The notes under the pieces are model-generated. The model had not been told where the DNA came from. It did not search any database and worked only from the letters and a program-made list of their open reading frames with translations. From an uncultured Muribaculaceae bacterium (GTDB lineage: Bacteria; Bacteroidota; Bacteroidia; Bacteroidales; Muribaculaceae): DNA of 64,000 bases. Below, one piece after another: positions 9,612-18,377 of the stretch. Made by a program: the position numbers and the translations under genes. The stretch spans positions 83,273-147,272 of the forward strand of contig CANRPJ010000004.1 of assembly GCA_947632485.1 (NCBI GenBank). The letters run 5' to 3'. Numbering within the stretch: the first letter of the stretch is position 1; every line of letters begins with the position of its first letter.

Positions 9612-9697
9612 AATCCCGCTTAATCCCAATAAATCAAGTTTAATCCCGATAAATCAGGCTCAATCCCGCTCAATCCTGTTCAATCCCGATAATCAGG
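9612..9697. repeat. Decamer array D1
   Basis: More than eight consecutive 10-bp units, each beginning AATC, with forms such as AATCCCGCTC, AATCCCGATA and AATCAGGCTC. The period is exactly 10 bp for the first eight units, then slips by one base. No spacer-like unique sequence separates the units. Confidence 0.88.
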
Positions 9698-9830
9698 CCT
9701 TCCGTTACCCTCCTCCGGGTTAAAAAGAGCATCAGCTTAATTTTGTCCAAGCCCTTGAGCTTCAGCTCAAAGCCCGTCCCTACCTGATTCCTCTGCTCCC
9801 CGCTCCCTCCGATAGCTCTGGTGCAGCTTC

Positions 9831-9956
9831 CCGCAGAGCGCCGCGAGGCGCGAGGATATAGGGAAACCGGGCATGAGCGAAGCGAGTGCCCGGACGAAAG
9901 CCCATCTACACGAAAGAGTGCCGGAGGCACGGGCGCATAAATCCCGATAAATCAGG
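9831..9956 (+). repeat. A-unit repeat, copy A1
   Basis: GC-rich unit containing a chain of perfect stem-loops: GCGCC-GCGA-GGCGC, CCGGGCA...TGCCCGG and GTGCC-GGA-GGCAC. Copies A2 (10237-10361) and A3 (10777-10914) are nearly the same, and an inverted copy, A4, lies 14 kb away at 24672-24792. Confidence 0.88.
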
Positions 9957-9999
9957 ATCAATCAGGATAAATCAGGATAAATCCCGCTTAATCCTGCCT
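9940..9999. repeat. Decamer array D2
   Basis: Six 10-bp units in register, such as AATCCCGATA, AATCAGGATC and AATCAGGATA. It starts inside the end of A1, so the A unit and the decamers are physically joined. Confidence 0.85.
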
Positions 10000-10236
10000 T
10001 CCGTCACCCTCCCCCCGGATTAAAAGAGCATCAGCTTTATTTTGTCCAAGCCTTTGAGCTTCAGCTCACCCCCCCGTCTTCTCTGCTCCCTCCGATTATA
10101 GAAGCATCAGCTTTATTTTGTCCAAGCCCTTGAGCTTCAGCTCAAAGCCCCAATTCCTCTGCTCCCTCCGATAGCTCTGGCTCCTCTTCCCGCAGAGCGC
10201 CGCGAGGTGCGCATGCCCATACGAAGGCTCCTATCT

Positions 10237-10361
10237 GCAGAGCGCCGCGAGGCGCGAGGATATAGGGAAACCGGGCATGAGCGAAGCGAGTGCCCGGATG
10301 AGAATCCTCTCTCTGTAAAAGAGTGCCGGAGGCACGGGCGCATAAATCCCGATAAATCAGG
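10237..10361 (+). repeat. A-unit repeat, copy A2
   Basis: Same stem-loop chain as A1. It is preceded at 10190-10230 by a partial extra head containing GCGCCGCGAGGTGCGC, so the first hairpin word is duplicated here. Confidence 0.86.
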
Positions 10362-10394
10362 ATCAATCCCGCTCAATCCTGCTTAATCCTGCCT
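10345..10394. repeat. Decamer array D3
   Basis: Five 10-bp AATC units in register (AATCCCGATA, AATCAGGATC, AATCCCGCTC and two AATCCTG forms), again fused to the end of an A unit. Confidence 0.85.
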
Positions 10395-10776
10395 TCCGTT
10401 ACCCTCCCCCAGTTAAAAGAGCATCAGCGTTTTGTCCAAGCCTTTGAGCTTCAGCTCAAACCTCCAATTCCTCTGCTCCCTCCGATTATAGAAGCACCAG
10501 CTTTATTTTTGTCCAAGCCCTTGAGCTTCAGCTCAAAGCTCCAATTCCTCTGCTCCCCCGATTATAGAAGCATCAGCCAATTTTTGTCCAAGCCCTTGAG
10601 CTTCAGCTCAAATCCCCGTCTTCCCCGCTCCCTCCGATTATAGAAGCATCAGCCAATTTTTGTCCAAGCCCTTGAGCTTCAGCTCAAACCGCCAATTCCT
10701 CTGCTCCCCCCGATAGCTCTGGTGCAGCTTCCCGCAGAGCGCCGCGAGGCGCGCATGCCCATACGAAGGCAGCTAT

Positions 10777-10914
10777 CCGCAGAGCGCCGCGAGGCGCGAG
10801 GATATGGAGAAACCGGGTATGAGCGGCTGCGCAGCAGGCGCGAGTGCCCGGACGAAAGCCCATCTCCGCGAAAGAGTGCCGGAGGCACGGGCGCATAAAT
10901 CCCGATAAATCAGG
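10777..10914 (+). repeat. A-unit repeat, copy A3
   Basis: Same stem-loop chain with an insertion (GGCTGCGCAGCAGGCGC) in the middle stem region. Like A2 it is preceded by an extra head, from about 10731. Confidence 0.86.
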
Positions 10915-10957
10915 CTCAATCCCGCTCAATCCTGTTTAATCCCGCTCAATCCTGCTT
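10898..10957. repeat. Decamer array D4
   Basis: Six 10-bp AATC units in register, including AATCCCGATA, AATCAGGCTC and AATCCCGCTC. Confidence 0.85.
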
Positions 10958-11134
10958 TCAGTTACCCTCCCTCGGATTAAAAGAGCATCAGCTTTATTTT
11001 GTCCAAGCCCTTGAGCTTCAGCTCACCCCCCGTCTTCCCCGCTCCCTCCGATTATAGAAGTATCAGCTTTATTTTGTCCAAGCCTTTGAGCTTCAGCTCA
11101 AAGCCCCGATCTCCAGAAATTTCTCCTTTAAAAA

Positions 11135-11166
11135 TTTGGATATTTCAAAATTTAGCCTTAACTTTG
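11135..11166 (+). promoter_or_regulatory. Consensus promoter reading antisense into manA
   Basis: TTTG at 11135-11138, a 20-bp spacer, and TAACTTTG at 11159-11166 form a full Bacteroidota promoter on the plus strand. The only downstream start is an ATG at 11204 (MKANKSLQRRWRRTQSMIRK...), whose frame runs straight into the reverse strand of manA. No sense gene is present. It is either the remnant of a lost gene's promoter or a source of antisense RNA. It sits at the right border of repeat cluster R1. Confidence 0.6.
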
Positions 11167-11269
11167 CAGCAGAATTTCAAAACAACCATTAAATTTTATC
11201 AAGATGAAAGCAAACAAATCCTTGCAGCGCCGGTGGCGCCGCACCCAAAGCATGATCCGCAAAGGCCGA

Positions 11270-12232
11270 TCAGCAAATGTAAGTCTCTACCGCCTCAATA
11301 TGGCCGTTGGGCACGATCTCCAGACCCTCCTCCTCTGCCGCGATAAGCACAGTAGTGCCCGCTTCCACCTCCAGAGTGCGCTTAGAAGTGGTAAGGGTGC
11401 CTCCGCCAGACGTAACGATAAGAACCACAAACGAATCCCACTCAGAATAGTTGCGCCGCATAGGGCGGTCAGCCGTAAGGATATTGGTGGTGAAGTATGG
11501 CGTGGTTACCACCCGCACGGGAATCCCCGCACAGGGCTGATAGACCACGGCCTGACCCGACGTATCGTTGAAATCGATGGCGGCATAGGCATCGTCGGTA
11601 TGCAGCTCCCGCTCGCGACCGTCGGAATCCTTCCGATGATAGTCGAAGATACGGTAGGTGACGTTACTGGTCTGCTGAATCTCAGCAAGAAACGCGCCCG
11701 CGCCAATAGCGTGAACCCTACCCGCCGGAATAAAGAACACGTCGCCCTTATGGATCGGCTCCTGACGGAGCACATTAGTAAAGGTGCCGTCGGCCACCAT
11801 ACCGCGGTAATCAAGCGGGCTGATAGGAGAAGAGAAGCCGCTTATGAGCGTCGCACCCTTACGCGCGTCGAGCACATACCACATCTCCGTCTTGCCGTTC
11901 TCGAATCCGCGTTTGCGGGCAAGGACGTCGTCGGGGTGAACCTGCACGGAAAGGTCATCGCGCGCATCAATAAATTTGATGAGCAGAGGAAAGCGCGTGC
12001 CGAAACGCTCGAAATTGCGTTTGCCGAGAAGGCGCGCGCCGTATTTCTCCACAAGCTGCGTAAGCGTAAGCCCTACGTGAGGGCCGGAGGCTACGACCGA
12101 CTCGTCGCCCTCCACGGCAGAAAGCTCCCAGCTCTCGCCTACCCGCTCCATATCCGTTTCAATGCCTTTGAAGGAAGCAATTCGGTCGCCGCCCCAGATT
12201 GTCGTCTTAAGGATAGGTTCAAACGTCCACAT
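11270..12232 (-). CDS. manA: Mannose-6-phosphate isomerase, class I
   Basis: Zinc-dependent cytosolic isomerase that interconverts fructose 6-phosphate and mannose 6-phosphate, the entry to GDP-mannose and so to the gmd/fcl products. The 320-residue protein is the short bacterial form. The cupin metal ligands are visible in QVHPDD and in FIPAGRVHAIGAG, with GKTEMWYVLDA and EIQQTSNVTYRIFDY typical of the family. It begins 13 nt after the valS stop on the same strand and is probably transcribed from the valS promoter. A consensus promoter at 11135-11166 points into its 3' end from the other strand. Confidence 0.93.
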   Translation of the reverse strand: MWTFEPILKTTIWGGDRIASFKGIETDMERVGESWELSAVEGDESVVASGPHVGLTLTQLVEKYGARLLGKRNFERFGTRFPLLIKFIDARDDLSVQVHPDDVLARKRGFENGKTEMWYVLDARKGATLISGFSSPISPLDYRGMVADGTFTNVLRQEPIHKGDVFFIPAGRVHAIGAGAFLAEIQQTSNVTYRIFDYHRKDSDGRERELHTDDAYAAIDFNDTSGQAVVYQPCAGIPVRVVTTPYFTTNILTADRPMRRNYSEWDSFVVLIVTSGGGTLTTSKRTLEVEAGTTVLIAAEEEGLEIVPNGHIEAVETYIC

Positions 12233-12245
12233 AGACCTCTGCTGT

Positions 12246-14873
12246 TTAACGGTTTTGCAATGCCTTCATCGCAGCGTCGATCGCCTCCAGTTTGGCTGTC
12301 GCGTCAGCCTCTTTCTTGCGCTCCAGAGCCACCACCGCCTCAGGCGCGTTGGCCACGAATCGCTCGTTGGCAAGTTTCTTCTTCACTCCGACCAGGAAGC
12401 CCTCATAATGCTTGCGGTCGGCCTCCAGTTTGCAGAGCTCCTCCTCAGGATCAACCTGCTCGGAGAGAGGTACACTGTATTGGGTAGCGCCTACGCGGAA
12501 TGCCATCGCCGTAGGATTCTTCTCAGCCACCTTCTCCACCTCCTGCAGGTTCGCCATCTTCTCAATTACCGGAAGCATACCTTCCGGCAGAGAGCCCTCT
12601 ACATTGAGAGTAAGAGGCGTCTTATTGGCAATCTGCTTCTTAAGGCGGATTGTGCGCACACCGGCTATTATCTCCTTAGCCTCTTCGAAGCGGGCGAGAA
12701 GAGTCTCGTCTACGCTCCCGGGTTTCGGTAGCTCGGCTATCATTATGCTCTCGCCCTCCTCTCGGGCTGACAGATGCTGCCAGAGCTCCTCGGTAATGAA
12801 AGGCATAAAGGAGTGAAGCAGGCGCAGAAGGGTGTCGAAATAGTCCAGAGTGGCCTTATAGGTGGTCTGATCCATCGGAGAGCCGTAGGCAGGCTTCACG
12901 ATTTCGAGATACCAGCTTGAGAACTCGTCCCAGAAGAGTTTATATACCGCCATCAGAGCCTCTGAGATGCGGAACTTGCCCATAAGATCGTCGACCTCGG
13001 CAAGCGTACGGTTAAGCATGCTGCCGAACCAGTCTACGGCCAGACGTGCTGACTCCGGCTGCTCCTTATCGGCTGTATCCCAACCTTTCACGAGGCGTAA
13101 GGCATTCCAGATCTTGTTGCAGAAATTGCGTCCTTGCTCGCAGAGGCTGTCGTCATACATGATATCGTTGCCGGCGGGAGCCGCAAGCATTAGACCCATG
13201 CGCACGCCATCGGCACCGAAACGGTCTATCAGATCGAGCGGATCGGGCGAATTGCCAAGAGATTTTGACATCTTGCGACCGATCTTATCGCGCACGATGC
13301 CGGTGAAATATACGTTGTGGAAAGGCTCCTTGCCCATAAACTCGTAGCCGGCCATGATCATGCGGGCCACCCAGAAGAAGATGATATCCGGAGCGGTAAC
13401 AAGGTCGGTAGTAGGATAATAGTAGCGGATCTCCTCATTATCAGGCTCCAGAATGCCGTTGAAAAGCGAAATCGGCCATAACCATGAGCTGAACCAGGTG
13501 TCGAGGCAATCGGGATCCTGCTTCAGGTCGGCAAGGGTCAGGGAAGCGTCGTTCGTCTTCTCTATAGCCTTTACGAGAGCATCTTCCTCGGTCTCGGCCA
13601 CGACGTAGCTCCCATCGGGAAGATACCACGCGGGGATCTGATGGCCCCACCAGAGCTGGCGCGATATGCACCAGTCCTTGATATTGGTCATCCAGTGGCG
13701 GTAGAGATTCTTGAACTTGGAAGGCACATACTTGATATCGTCTTTCTCCACTCCTTCGAGAGCGGGCTTGGCGAGATCTTCCATCTTCACGAACCATTGC
13801 GTGGAGAGCTTCGGCTCGATCACCGCATCAGTGCGCTCCGAATGGCCTACCTTGTTCACATAGTCTTCCACCTTCTCCACCAGGTCGGCTGCCTTGAGAT
13901 CCTCCATGATCTTGCGGCGCACGTCGAATCTGTCCATACCGACAAACATTCCTCCCGCCTCGGCTATCGTGCCGTCGGGATTGAAAATGTCGATTGAGGG
14001 GAGATTATATTTCTCGCCGAGCATATAGTCGTTCACATCGTGAGCCGGCGTAACCTTGAGGCAACCGGTTCCGAAGTCCATCTCTACGTATTCGTCCATG
14101 ATGATGGGCACAGAGCGGCCTACCAGAGGCACGATCACGCGCTTGCCCTTCAGCCAGGAATAGCGCTCGTCGTTAGGGTTCACGCATACTGCCGTATCGC
14201 CAAGGATTGTTTCCGGACGCGTCGTGGCCACCACGATGTAGCGTCCCGGCTCGCCCTCCACCATATAGCGAAGATAGAAGAGATGACTCTGCTCCTCCTT
14301 GTAGATCACCTCCTCGTCGGATAGTGCGGTGAGAGCCTTCGGATCCCAATTCACCATTCTCACTCCGCGGTAGATAAGGCCCTTCTCGAAGAGCTTCACG
14401 AACACGCGGATCACTGAGCGCGAGCGCACATCGTCCATAGTGAATGCCGTGCGCTCCCAGTCGCACGAAGCGCCGAGCTTCTTGAGCTGCTCGAGAATGA
14501 TGCCTCCGTAGCGGTGCGTCCAGTCCCAGGCGTGCTTGAGAAACTCTTCACGCGTGAGATCGGTCTTGGCTACTCCTTCCGATGCGAGTTTAGCCACCAC
14601 CTTTGCTTCCGTAGAGATTGCCGCATGGTCAGTGCCAGGCACCCACAAGGCATTCTTACCCTGCATTCTTGCGCGGCGCACGAGGATATCCTGGATCGTA
14701 TTGTTGAGCATGTGGCCCATGTGAAGAACTCCGGTCACATTCGGCGGCGGGATCACTATGCAGAAAGGCTCCCGGCCATCAGGTTCGGAGTGGAAGAGAC
14801 GATGCTCCATCCAGTAGGCATACCATTTCGACTCTACTTCAGAGGGGTCGTATTTCGTGGCTAATTCGCTCAT
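12246..14873 (-). CDS. valS: Valyl-tRNA synthetase
   Basis: Class I aminoacyl-tRNA synthetase that charges tRNA-Val and edits misactivated threonine. At 875 residues it has the normal length. The HIGH motif appears as HMGH at residues 51-54 and the KMSKS loop as [14 protein letters not shown] in the second half. The C-terminal ~70 residues form the expected charged coiled-coil tail. I start it at the ATG at 14873 ([17 protein letters not shown]). A longer frame could begin at a TTG at 14906, but that codon lies inside the promoter box at 14904-14911. It is the first gene of a valS-manA unit. Confidence 0.97.
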   Translation of the reverse strand: MSELATKYDPSEVESKWYAYWMEHRLFHSEPDGREPFCIVIPPPNVTGVLHMGHMLNNTIQDILVRRARMQGKNALWVPGTDHAAISTEAKVVAKLASEGVAKTDLTREEFLKHAWDWTHRYGGIILEQLKKLGASCDWERTAFTMDDVRSRSVIRVFVKLFEKGLIYRGVRMVNWDPKALTALSDEEVIYKEEQSHLFYLRYMVEGEPGRYIVVATTRPETILGDTAVCVNPNDERYSWLKGKRVIVPLVGRSVPIIMDEYVEMDFGTGCLKVTPAHDVNDYMLGEKYNLPSIDIFNPDGTIAEAGGMFVGMDRFDVRRKIMEDLKAADLVEKVEDYVNKVGHSERTDAVIEPKLSTQWFVKMEDLAKPALEGVEKDDIKYVPSKFKNLYRHWMTNIKDWCISRQLWWGHQIPAWYLPDGSYVVAETEEDALVKAIEKTNDASLTLADLKQDPDCLDTWFSSWLWPISLFNGILEPDNEEIRYYYPTTDLVTAPDIIFFWVARMIMAGYEFMGKEPFHNVYFTGIVRDKIGRKMSKSLGNSPDPLDLIDRFGADGVRMGLMLAAPAGNDIMYDDSLCEQGRNFCNKIWNALRLVKGWDTADKEQPESARLAVDWFGSMLNRTLAEVDDLMGKFRISEALMAVYKLFWDEFSSWYLEIVKPAYGSPMDQTTYKATLDYFDTLLRLLHSFMPFITEELWQHLSAREEGESIMIAELPKPGSVDETLLARFEEAKEIIAGVRTIRLKKQIANKTPLTLNVEGSLPEGMLPVIEKMANLQEVEKVAEKNPTAMAFRVGATQYSVPLSEQVDPEEELCKLEADRKHYEGFLVGVKKKLANERFVANAPEAVVALERKKEADATAKLEAIDAAMKALQNR

Positions 14874-14903
14874 TGCTGTACAGATTAATTTGCGTTGTAA
14901 GCG

Positions 14904-14911
14904 CAAAATTA
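14904..14911 (-). promoter_or_regulatory. -7 box for valS-manA
   Basis: The minus strand reads TAATTTTG (TAnnTTTG). It lies 30 nt upstream of the ATG at 14873 and decides that start over the TTG at 14906. Confidence 0.6.
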
Positions 14912-14939
14912 CGAAAAACTTCCGGTAACGTCAGCACCT

Positions 14940-14971
14940 TTTGGCAGAAGGCTGATAATTACCTAATTTTG
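14940..14971 (+). promoter_or_regulatory. Promoter for tcdA-lolD-lipoprotein
   Basis: TTTG at 14940-14943, a 20-bp spacer and TAATTTTG at 14964-14971 give a full consensus promoter. The leader to the ATG at 15005 is about 28 nt. It is divergent from the valS promoter. Confidence 0.68.
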
Positions 14972-15004
14972 CAGTGAAGGAAAATCAGCAAAAAAGGACC
15001 GATT

Positions 15005-15739
15005 ATGACCCCGCTTACTGAAAATTGCGAGAGTTGGGACGACAGAACCGTGGCTTTGCTCGGAGCTGAAGCGGCCGCGTTGCTGCGCCGTTCGAAGGTG
15101 CTCGTGGTGGGAGTAGGTGGCGTAGGGGGCTACGCGGCAGAGATGCTTTGCCGCGCAGGAGTGGGCGAAATGCATCTGCTTGATGCCGACCTTGTAAGCG
15201 TTACAAACCTCAACCGGCAGATTATGGCTACCCTCGACTCGCTCGGGAAGCCGAAAGCGGCTGTGCTCGCGGAGCGCTTCCGCTCCATCAACCCTGATGC
15301 CAGAATCGAGGCGGTCTGCGAATATCTTAAGGCAGAGGCTGTTGCGCCGCTGCTTGATCAGAGCTTCGATTTCGTGATCGATGCCATCGACAGCGTGGGG
15401 CCAAAGGTGGCTCTGCTGGCGGAGTGTATCGCCCGGAAGCAGCCGGTGATATCGTCGATGGGCGCAGGAGGGAGAATTGATCCTTCGCAGGTAGGTTATA
15501 TGGACCTCTGGCAGACGCGAGACGACGGTCTGGCAAAGGCCGTGAGACAAGGACTGAAGAAAGGGGGACTGAAGAACCGCCGGCTTCCGGTGGTAGCCAG
15601 CACCGAAAGGCCAGGCGGACTGATTCTTGGCGACAACTTCCCCGGCAAGCGCACATCGAGAGGCACTTTGGCCACGATTCCTGCTCTATTCGGAATTTTT
15701 CTTGCTAACTTTGCTATCAGAAAGATTACCGGCCTATGA
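15005..15739 (+). CDS. tcdA: tRNA threonylcarbamoyladenosine dehydratase (ThiF/E1-like)
   Basis: Cytosolic E1-like enzyme that uses ATP to cyclise threonylcarbamoyladenosine at position 37 of ANN-decoding tRNAs. The 244-residue protein has the adenylate-binding Rossmann loop VVGVGGVGGYAAEML (~residues 34-48), the acidic motif LLDADLVSVTNLNRQI, and a hydrophobic C-terminus (ALFGIFLANFAIRKITG) like the membrane-associating tail of E. coli TcdA. It is shorter and simpler than ubiquitin-type E1 proteins, and no partner ThiS or MoaD is nearby, which favours the tRNA role over thiamine or molybdopterin synthesis. Its stop overlaps the ABC transporter gene by 4 nt. Confidence 0.85.
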   Translation: MTPLTENCESWDDRTVALLGAEAAALLRRSKVLVVGVGGVGGYAAEMLCRAGVGEMHLLDADLVSVTNLNRQIMATLDSLGKPKAAVLAERFRSINPDARIEAVCEYLKAEAVAPLLDQSFDFVIDAIDSVGPKVALLAECIARKQPVISSMGAGGRIDPSQVGYMDLWQTRDDGLAKAVRQGLKKGGLKNRRLPVVASTERPGGLILGDNFPGKRTSRGTLATIPALFGIFLANFAIRKITGL

Positions 15740-16431
15740 TTGAGCTGCGACATATCAACAAAAGTTTCGGAAACCTCCAGGTGCTCCGCAATATCGATCT
15801 CACTATCGATGAGGGATCGGTTACCGCGGTGGTCGGTGCGAGCGGTGCCGGTAAAACCACGCTGCTGCAGGTGGCCGGCACTCTGTTGCGGCCCGACAGC
15901 GGAGAGGTGGTGTTCGATGGCACCGAAGTGAGCCGATGGAAAGACCGTCGCCTTTCAGCATTCCGCAACAAGAGCGTTGGATTCGTGTTTCAGTTTCATC
16001 AGCTCTTAGCTGAGTTTTCAGCCCTTGAAAATGTGATGCTGCCGGCCCTGATTGCAGGCCAGTCGAAAAGCAAAGCGAAAAAAGCGGCGTCAGAACTTCT
16101 TGAGGTGCTCGGAGTGGCAGACCGCGCCTCCCATAAGCCGGCAGAGCTCTCGGGAGGCGAAAGGCAGCGTATTGCGATTGCCCGGGCGCTTGTGAACAGA
16201 CCCCGGATCGTATTTGCCGACGAACCGACCGGCAGCCTCGATTCCCGCAACCGCGATGAGATCCGGAGCCTCATAACCGAAATGCGCAGCCGCTTCCGGC
16301 AGACCTTCCTGATCGTGACCCACGACCCTACGGTAGCCTCGGTGGCCGATAAGGTCGTGACGATGGCCGATGGCCGGATAACCGGAGTGGAAGACCTCTC
16401 CATAACGCCCCAACCGATATGTGCCGACTGA
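15736..16431 (+). CDS. ABC transporter ATP-binding protein (LolD/MacB type)
   Basis: ATPase subunit of an exporter of the LolD/MacB type, 231 residues. It has Walker A (GASGAGKTT, ~34-42), the Q-loop in FVFQFHQLL, the signature motif LSGGERQRIAIARAL and Walker B with FADEPTGSLDS. The GSLDS ending is typical of LolD/MacB/FtsE enzymes. No permease gene is adjacent, so if it is LolD the LolC/E partner must be elsewhere. The start overlaps the tcdA stop (ATGA), and it overlaps the lipoprotein gene that follows by 13 nt, so all three are probably coupled. Confidence 0.88.
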   Translation: MIELRHINKSFGNLQVLRNIDLTIDEGSVTAVVGASGAGKTTLLQVAGTLLRPDSGEVVFDGTEVSRWKDRRLSAFRNKSVGFVFQFHQLLAEFSALENVMLPALIAGQSKSKAKKAASELLEVLGVADRASHKPAELSGGERQRIAIARALVNRPRIVFADEPTGSLDSRNRDEIRSLITEMRSRFRQTFLIVTHDPTVASVADKVVTMADGRITGVEDLSITPQPICAD

Positions 16432-17033
16432 CCCTTCTGATTCCGCTGCTCTCACTGCTCGCGGCCTGTTCTTCTGATGAGCCGCAGCAGCCTACACCCG
16501 TGAACCGTATTGATATCGTGACCCTTGAAAGCACAGATCCGGTAGCCCGGTTCATACTATACTCTCCCGGCGACCGAGGCCAGAAAACCTTGATAGCCTC
16601 GCAGCCCTTAGGGGAAGAGATCGACAGAGGCGCGCGACTGCTAATTGACTATGACGCAGCCGTGGGCGACACTGCGCGCGCCGAGGTGCCGATAGAGCTC
16701 AACGGTTTCTACGTTGTATTAACCCCACCCGTTGAGCTTGCGCCTCACATTGTGATTGCGGATCTGCCTTCCGGCGAAGCTTCAATCATAAGCCAGTGGC
16801 GCACAGGGGAATGGATCAATGTAAAACTGGAAGCCGCCTACAACGGCACTTCGAGAAGCATTGGTCTGACGGCTGATGAATCTACTTTGGACGACGCCAC
16901 GGTGAAATGCTATATCTACAATCCCGGCGATCCTGTAGGCCCTAACAGCGTGGGGCGCACTGCCTACGCCTCCTTCTTCATCGGCGCCCTCAACCTGCGG
17001 CCCGACCAGAAAGTCGAAATCCTCGTGAAATAA
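16419..17033 (+). CDS. Predicted lipoprotein of unknown function
   Basis: 204-residue protein with a lipoprotein signal peptide (LLIPLLSLLAACSSDE; cysteine near residue 17), so it is probably exported and lipidated. The mature part is strand-rich, with no catalytic motif I recognise. Its overall plan, a short N-terminal beta domain then a C-terminal beta domain ending in RPDQKVEILVK, resembles the NigD-like lipoproteins of Bacteroidales, but I cannot confirm this. It overlaps the end of the ABC ATPase gene by 13 nt and is the last gene of the tcdA unit. Adjacency of a LolD-like ATPase and a lipoprotein may be coincidental. Confidence 0.7.
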   Translation: MCRLTLLIPLLSLLAACSSDEPQQPTPVNRIDIVTLESTDPVARFILYSPGDRGQKTLIASQPLGEEIDRGARLLIDYDAAVGDTARAEVPIELNGFYVVLTPPVELAPHIVIADLPSGEASIISQWRTGEWINVKLEAAYNGTSRSIGLTADESTLDDATVKCYIYNPGDPVGPNSVGRTAYASFFIGALNLRPDQKVEILVK

Positions 17034-17115
17034 CCTCCCCCGGTTTTTATTTCAAAGCGATTTCAGCCTGCAAAAATCTGCAGCTCTGTCATTTCTTCAA
17101 ATGATAGATTTTATG

Positions 17116-17123
17116 TAACTTTG
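17116..17123 (+). promoter_or_regulatory. -7 box for the AAA+ ATPase gene
   Basis: TAACTTTG, an exact TAnnTTTG match, about 50 nt upstream of the ATG at 17173. No -33 TTTG at consensus spacing. Confidence 0.55.
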
Positions 17124-17172
17124 CTTCGCTTTCCAAAAAGCAAAAATATTGAAGTTTGGAAAACAAAGCGAT

Positions 17173-18369
17173 ATGAAATTAATAGACAGACACCTATATA
17201 TAAACCAACTAACGATAGTACAAAATACTCCCGAAATAAAGATTATTACCGGAATAAGGCGTTCCGGGAAATCAAAACTTCTGAGTGCTTTCGCCGAGTA
17301 TATAAGGCGAAACGATGACAAAGCAAATATCATAGAGATAGATCTCACAAAGCTCCGATATGAAAAGCTGAAAGAATACCACGCACTCAATGACTATGTA
17401 GAAGCTCATTATAAGGAAGGAGTCAGAAATTATCTGATGATAGACGAAGTACAATTGTGCTCAGGTTTTGAGCTTGCAATCAACAGTCTACATTCAGACG
17501 AGAAATTTGATATCTACCTCACCGGCTCCAATGCTTTCCTACTGAGTAGCGATCTTGCTACTCTTTTCACAGGACGCCATATTGAAATTCATGTTTTCCC
17601 TTTCAGCTTCAAGGAGTATTGCGAATATTTCAACGTGGCTGCAACCGATGCGCAGGAAGCCTTCACCGATTATATTCAGGCAGGAGGGCTCGCAGGTTCT
17701 TATCCTTACGCCAGGACAGCTGACAGGGCTAAGTATGTCAGAGATATTTATGAAACAATCCTGATCCGCGATCTTGTAGATAAGTATAAACTTGGCAATC
17801 CTACAATGATGAAACGCGTAAGCCACTATCTCATGGACAATGTCAGCAATATCACTTCTTCACGAAACATTAGCAGCGCCTTAACAGATATCGGAATAGC
17901 TACCAACCACATGACAGTAGGCAGTTATATCGGCTATCTCTGCAACGCTTTCGTATTTTATGAGGCGAAACGCTACGATGTGAAAGGTAAAACATATCTG
18001 CAATCATTAAGCAAATATTATCTCGCTGACACCGGAATACGTTTCGCAGAACTCGGCAAACGGAATATGGACTGGGGGCGAATGCTTGAAAATATCGTAT
18101 ATATCGAGCTCTTAAGACGAGGATACGAGGTCTATATCGGCAAACTATACCAAAAGGAAATCAATTTTGTAGCGATGAAGGGTGGGGAAAAAATCTACCT
18201 TCAGGTAAGCGATGACATATCAGGAGAAGCTACTTTCCAACGAGAGACCGAGCCGCTACTTAAAATACGCGATGCATACCCGAAGCTTCTTCTTGCGCGC
18301 ACACACAATGAAGAGACTGATTACGAAGGCATTCGGATACTCGATATCCCGCGGTGGCTGTTAGAATGA
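17173..18369 (+). CDS. AAA+ ATPase with C-terminal DUF4143
   Basis: Stand-alone ATPase of 398 residues. The N-terminal AAA_14 domain has Walker A (GIRRSGKSKLL, ~25-35) and Walker B (YLMIDEVQ, ~88-95), and a sensor-like segment YLTGSNAFLLSS. The C-terminal DUF4143 region has a restriction-endonuclease-like layout (residues ~200-390). These proteins are common as single genes in Bacteroidales with no settled role. I start at the ATG at 17173. A TTG eight codons upstream is less likely. Base composition is more AT-rich than the flanking genes, in line with a mobile accessory gene with its own promoter. It is convergent with the next minus-strand gene, 8 nt apart. Confidence 0.87.
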   Translation: MKLIDRHLYINQLTIVQNTPEIKIITGIRRSGKSKLLSAFAEYIRRNDDKANIIEIDLTKLRYEKLKEYHALNDYVEAHYKEGVRNYLMIDEVQLCSGFELAINSLHSDEKFDIYLTGSNAFLLSSDLATLFTGRHIEIHVFPFSFKEYCEYFNVAATDAQEAFTDYIQAGGLAGSYPYARTADRAKYVRDIYETILIRDLVDKYKLGNPTMMKRVSHYLMDNVSNITSSRNISSALTDIGIATNHMTVGSYIGYLCNAFVFYEAKRYDVKGKTYLQSLSKYYLADTGIRFAELGKRNMDWGRMLENIVYIELLRRGYEVYIGKLYQKEINFVAMKGGEKIYLQVSDDISGEATFQRETEPLLKIRDAYPKLLLARTHNEETDYEGIRILDIPRWLLE

Positions 18370-18377
18370 AGTCCGGA

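Larger units (their letters stand above)
9612..11103. repeat. Composite satellite-like repeat cluster (R1)
   Basis: About 1.5 kb without a credible gene, built from three repeat classes in a fixed order. Decamer arrays (here D) are followed by a short linker ending in ...ttaaaa, then one or more ~50-bp B units, then a ~125-bp GC-rich A unit rich in stem-loops, then the next decamer array. The order reads D1-B1-A1, D2-B2-B3-A2, D3-B4-B5-B6-B7-A3, D4-B8-B9. B-unit number therefore varies (1, 2, 4, 2) and the last block lacks A. Small open frames inside the cluster simply follow the repeats. The flanks are ordinary single-copy sequence. Confidence 0.9.
9722..11103 (+). repeat. B-unit repeat family, nine copies
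   Basis: Nine copies of a ~50-bp unit with the core TTTTGTCCAAGCCCTTGAG then CTTCAGCTCA. Approximate positions: 9722-9774, 10022-10069, 10100-10146, 10414-10460, 10490-10537, 10561-10612, 10638-10687, 10979-11026 and 11053-11103. Each core holds two adjacent mini-hairpins, CAAG-CC-CTTG and GAGC-TTCA-GCTC. In the 10022, 10414 and 11053 copies the first reads CAAGCCTTTG, which keeps pairing as RNA through a G-U pair if the plus strand is transcribed. Confidence 0.88.

Noticed and set aside
9670..10930. Several short minus-strand frames in R1 sharing segments such as YPRASRRSA
   Set aside because: They coincide with the A and B repeats, differ in frame and length between copies, and lack promoter or family support. 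Their similarity comes from the DNA repeats.
9612..11103. R1 as a CRISPR array
   Set aside because: Repeats are not of constant length with unique spacers, the units themselves are adjacent, and there are no cas genes.
11204..12487. Long open plus-strand frame of 427 codons across manA and the end of valS
   Set aside because: It is antisense to two well-supported genes and its length follows from their GC-rich codon usage. Only the promoter and first codons were kept as a question.
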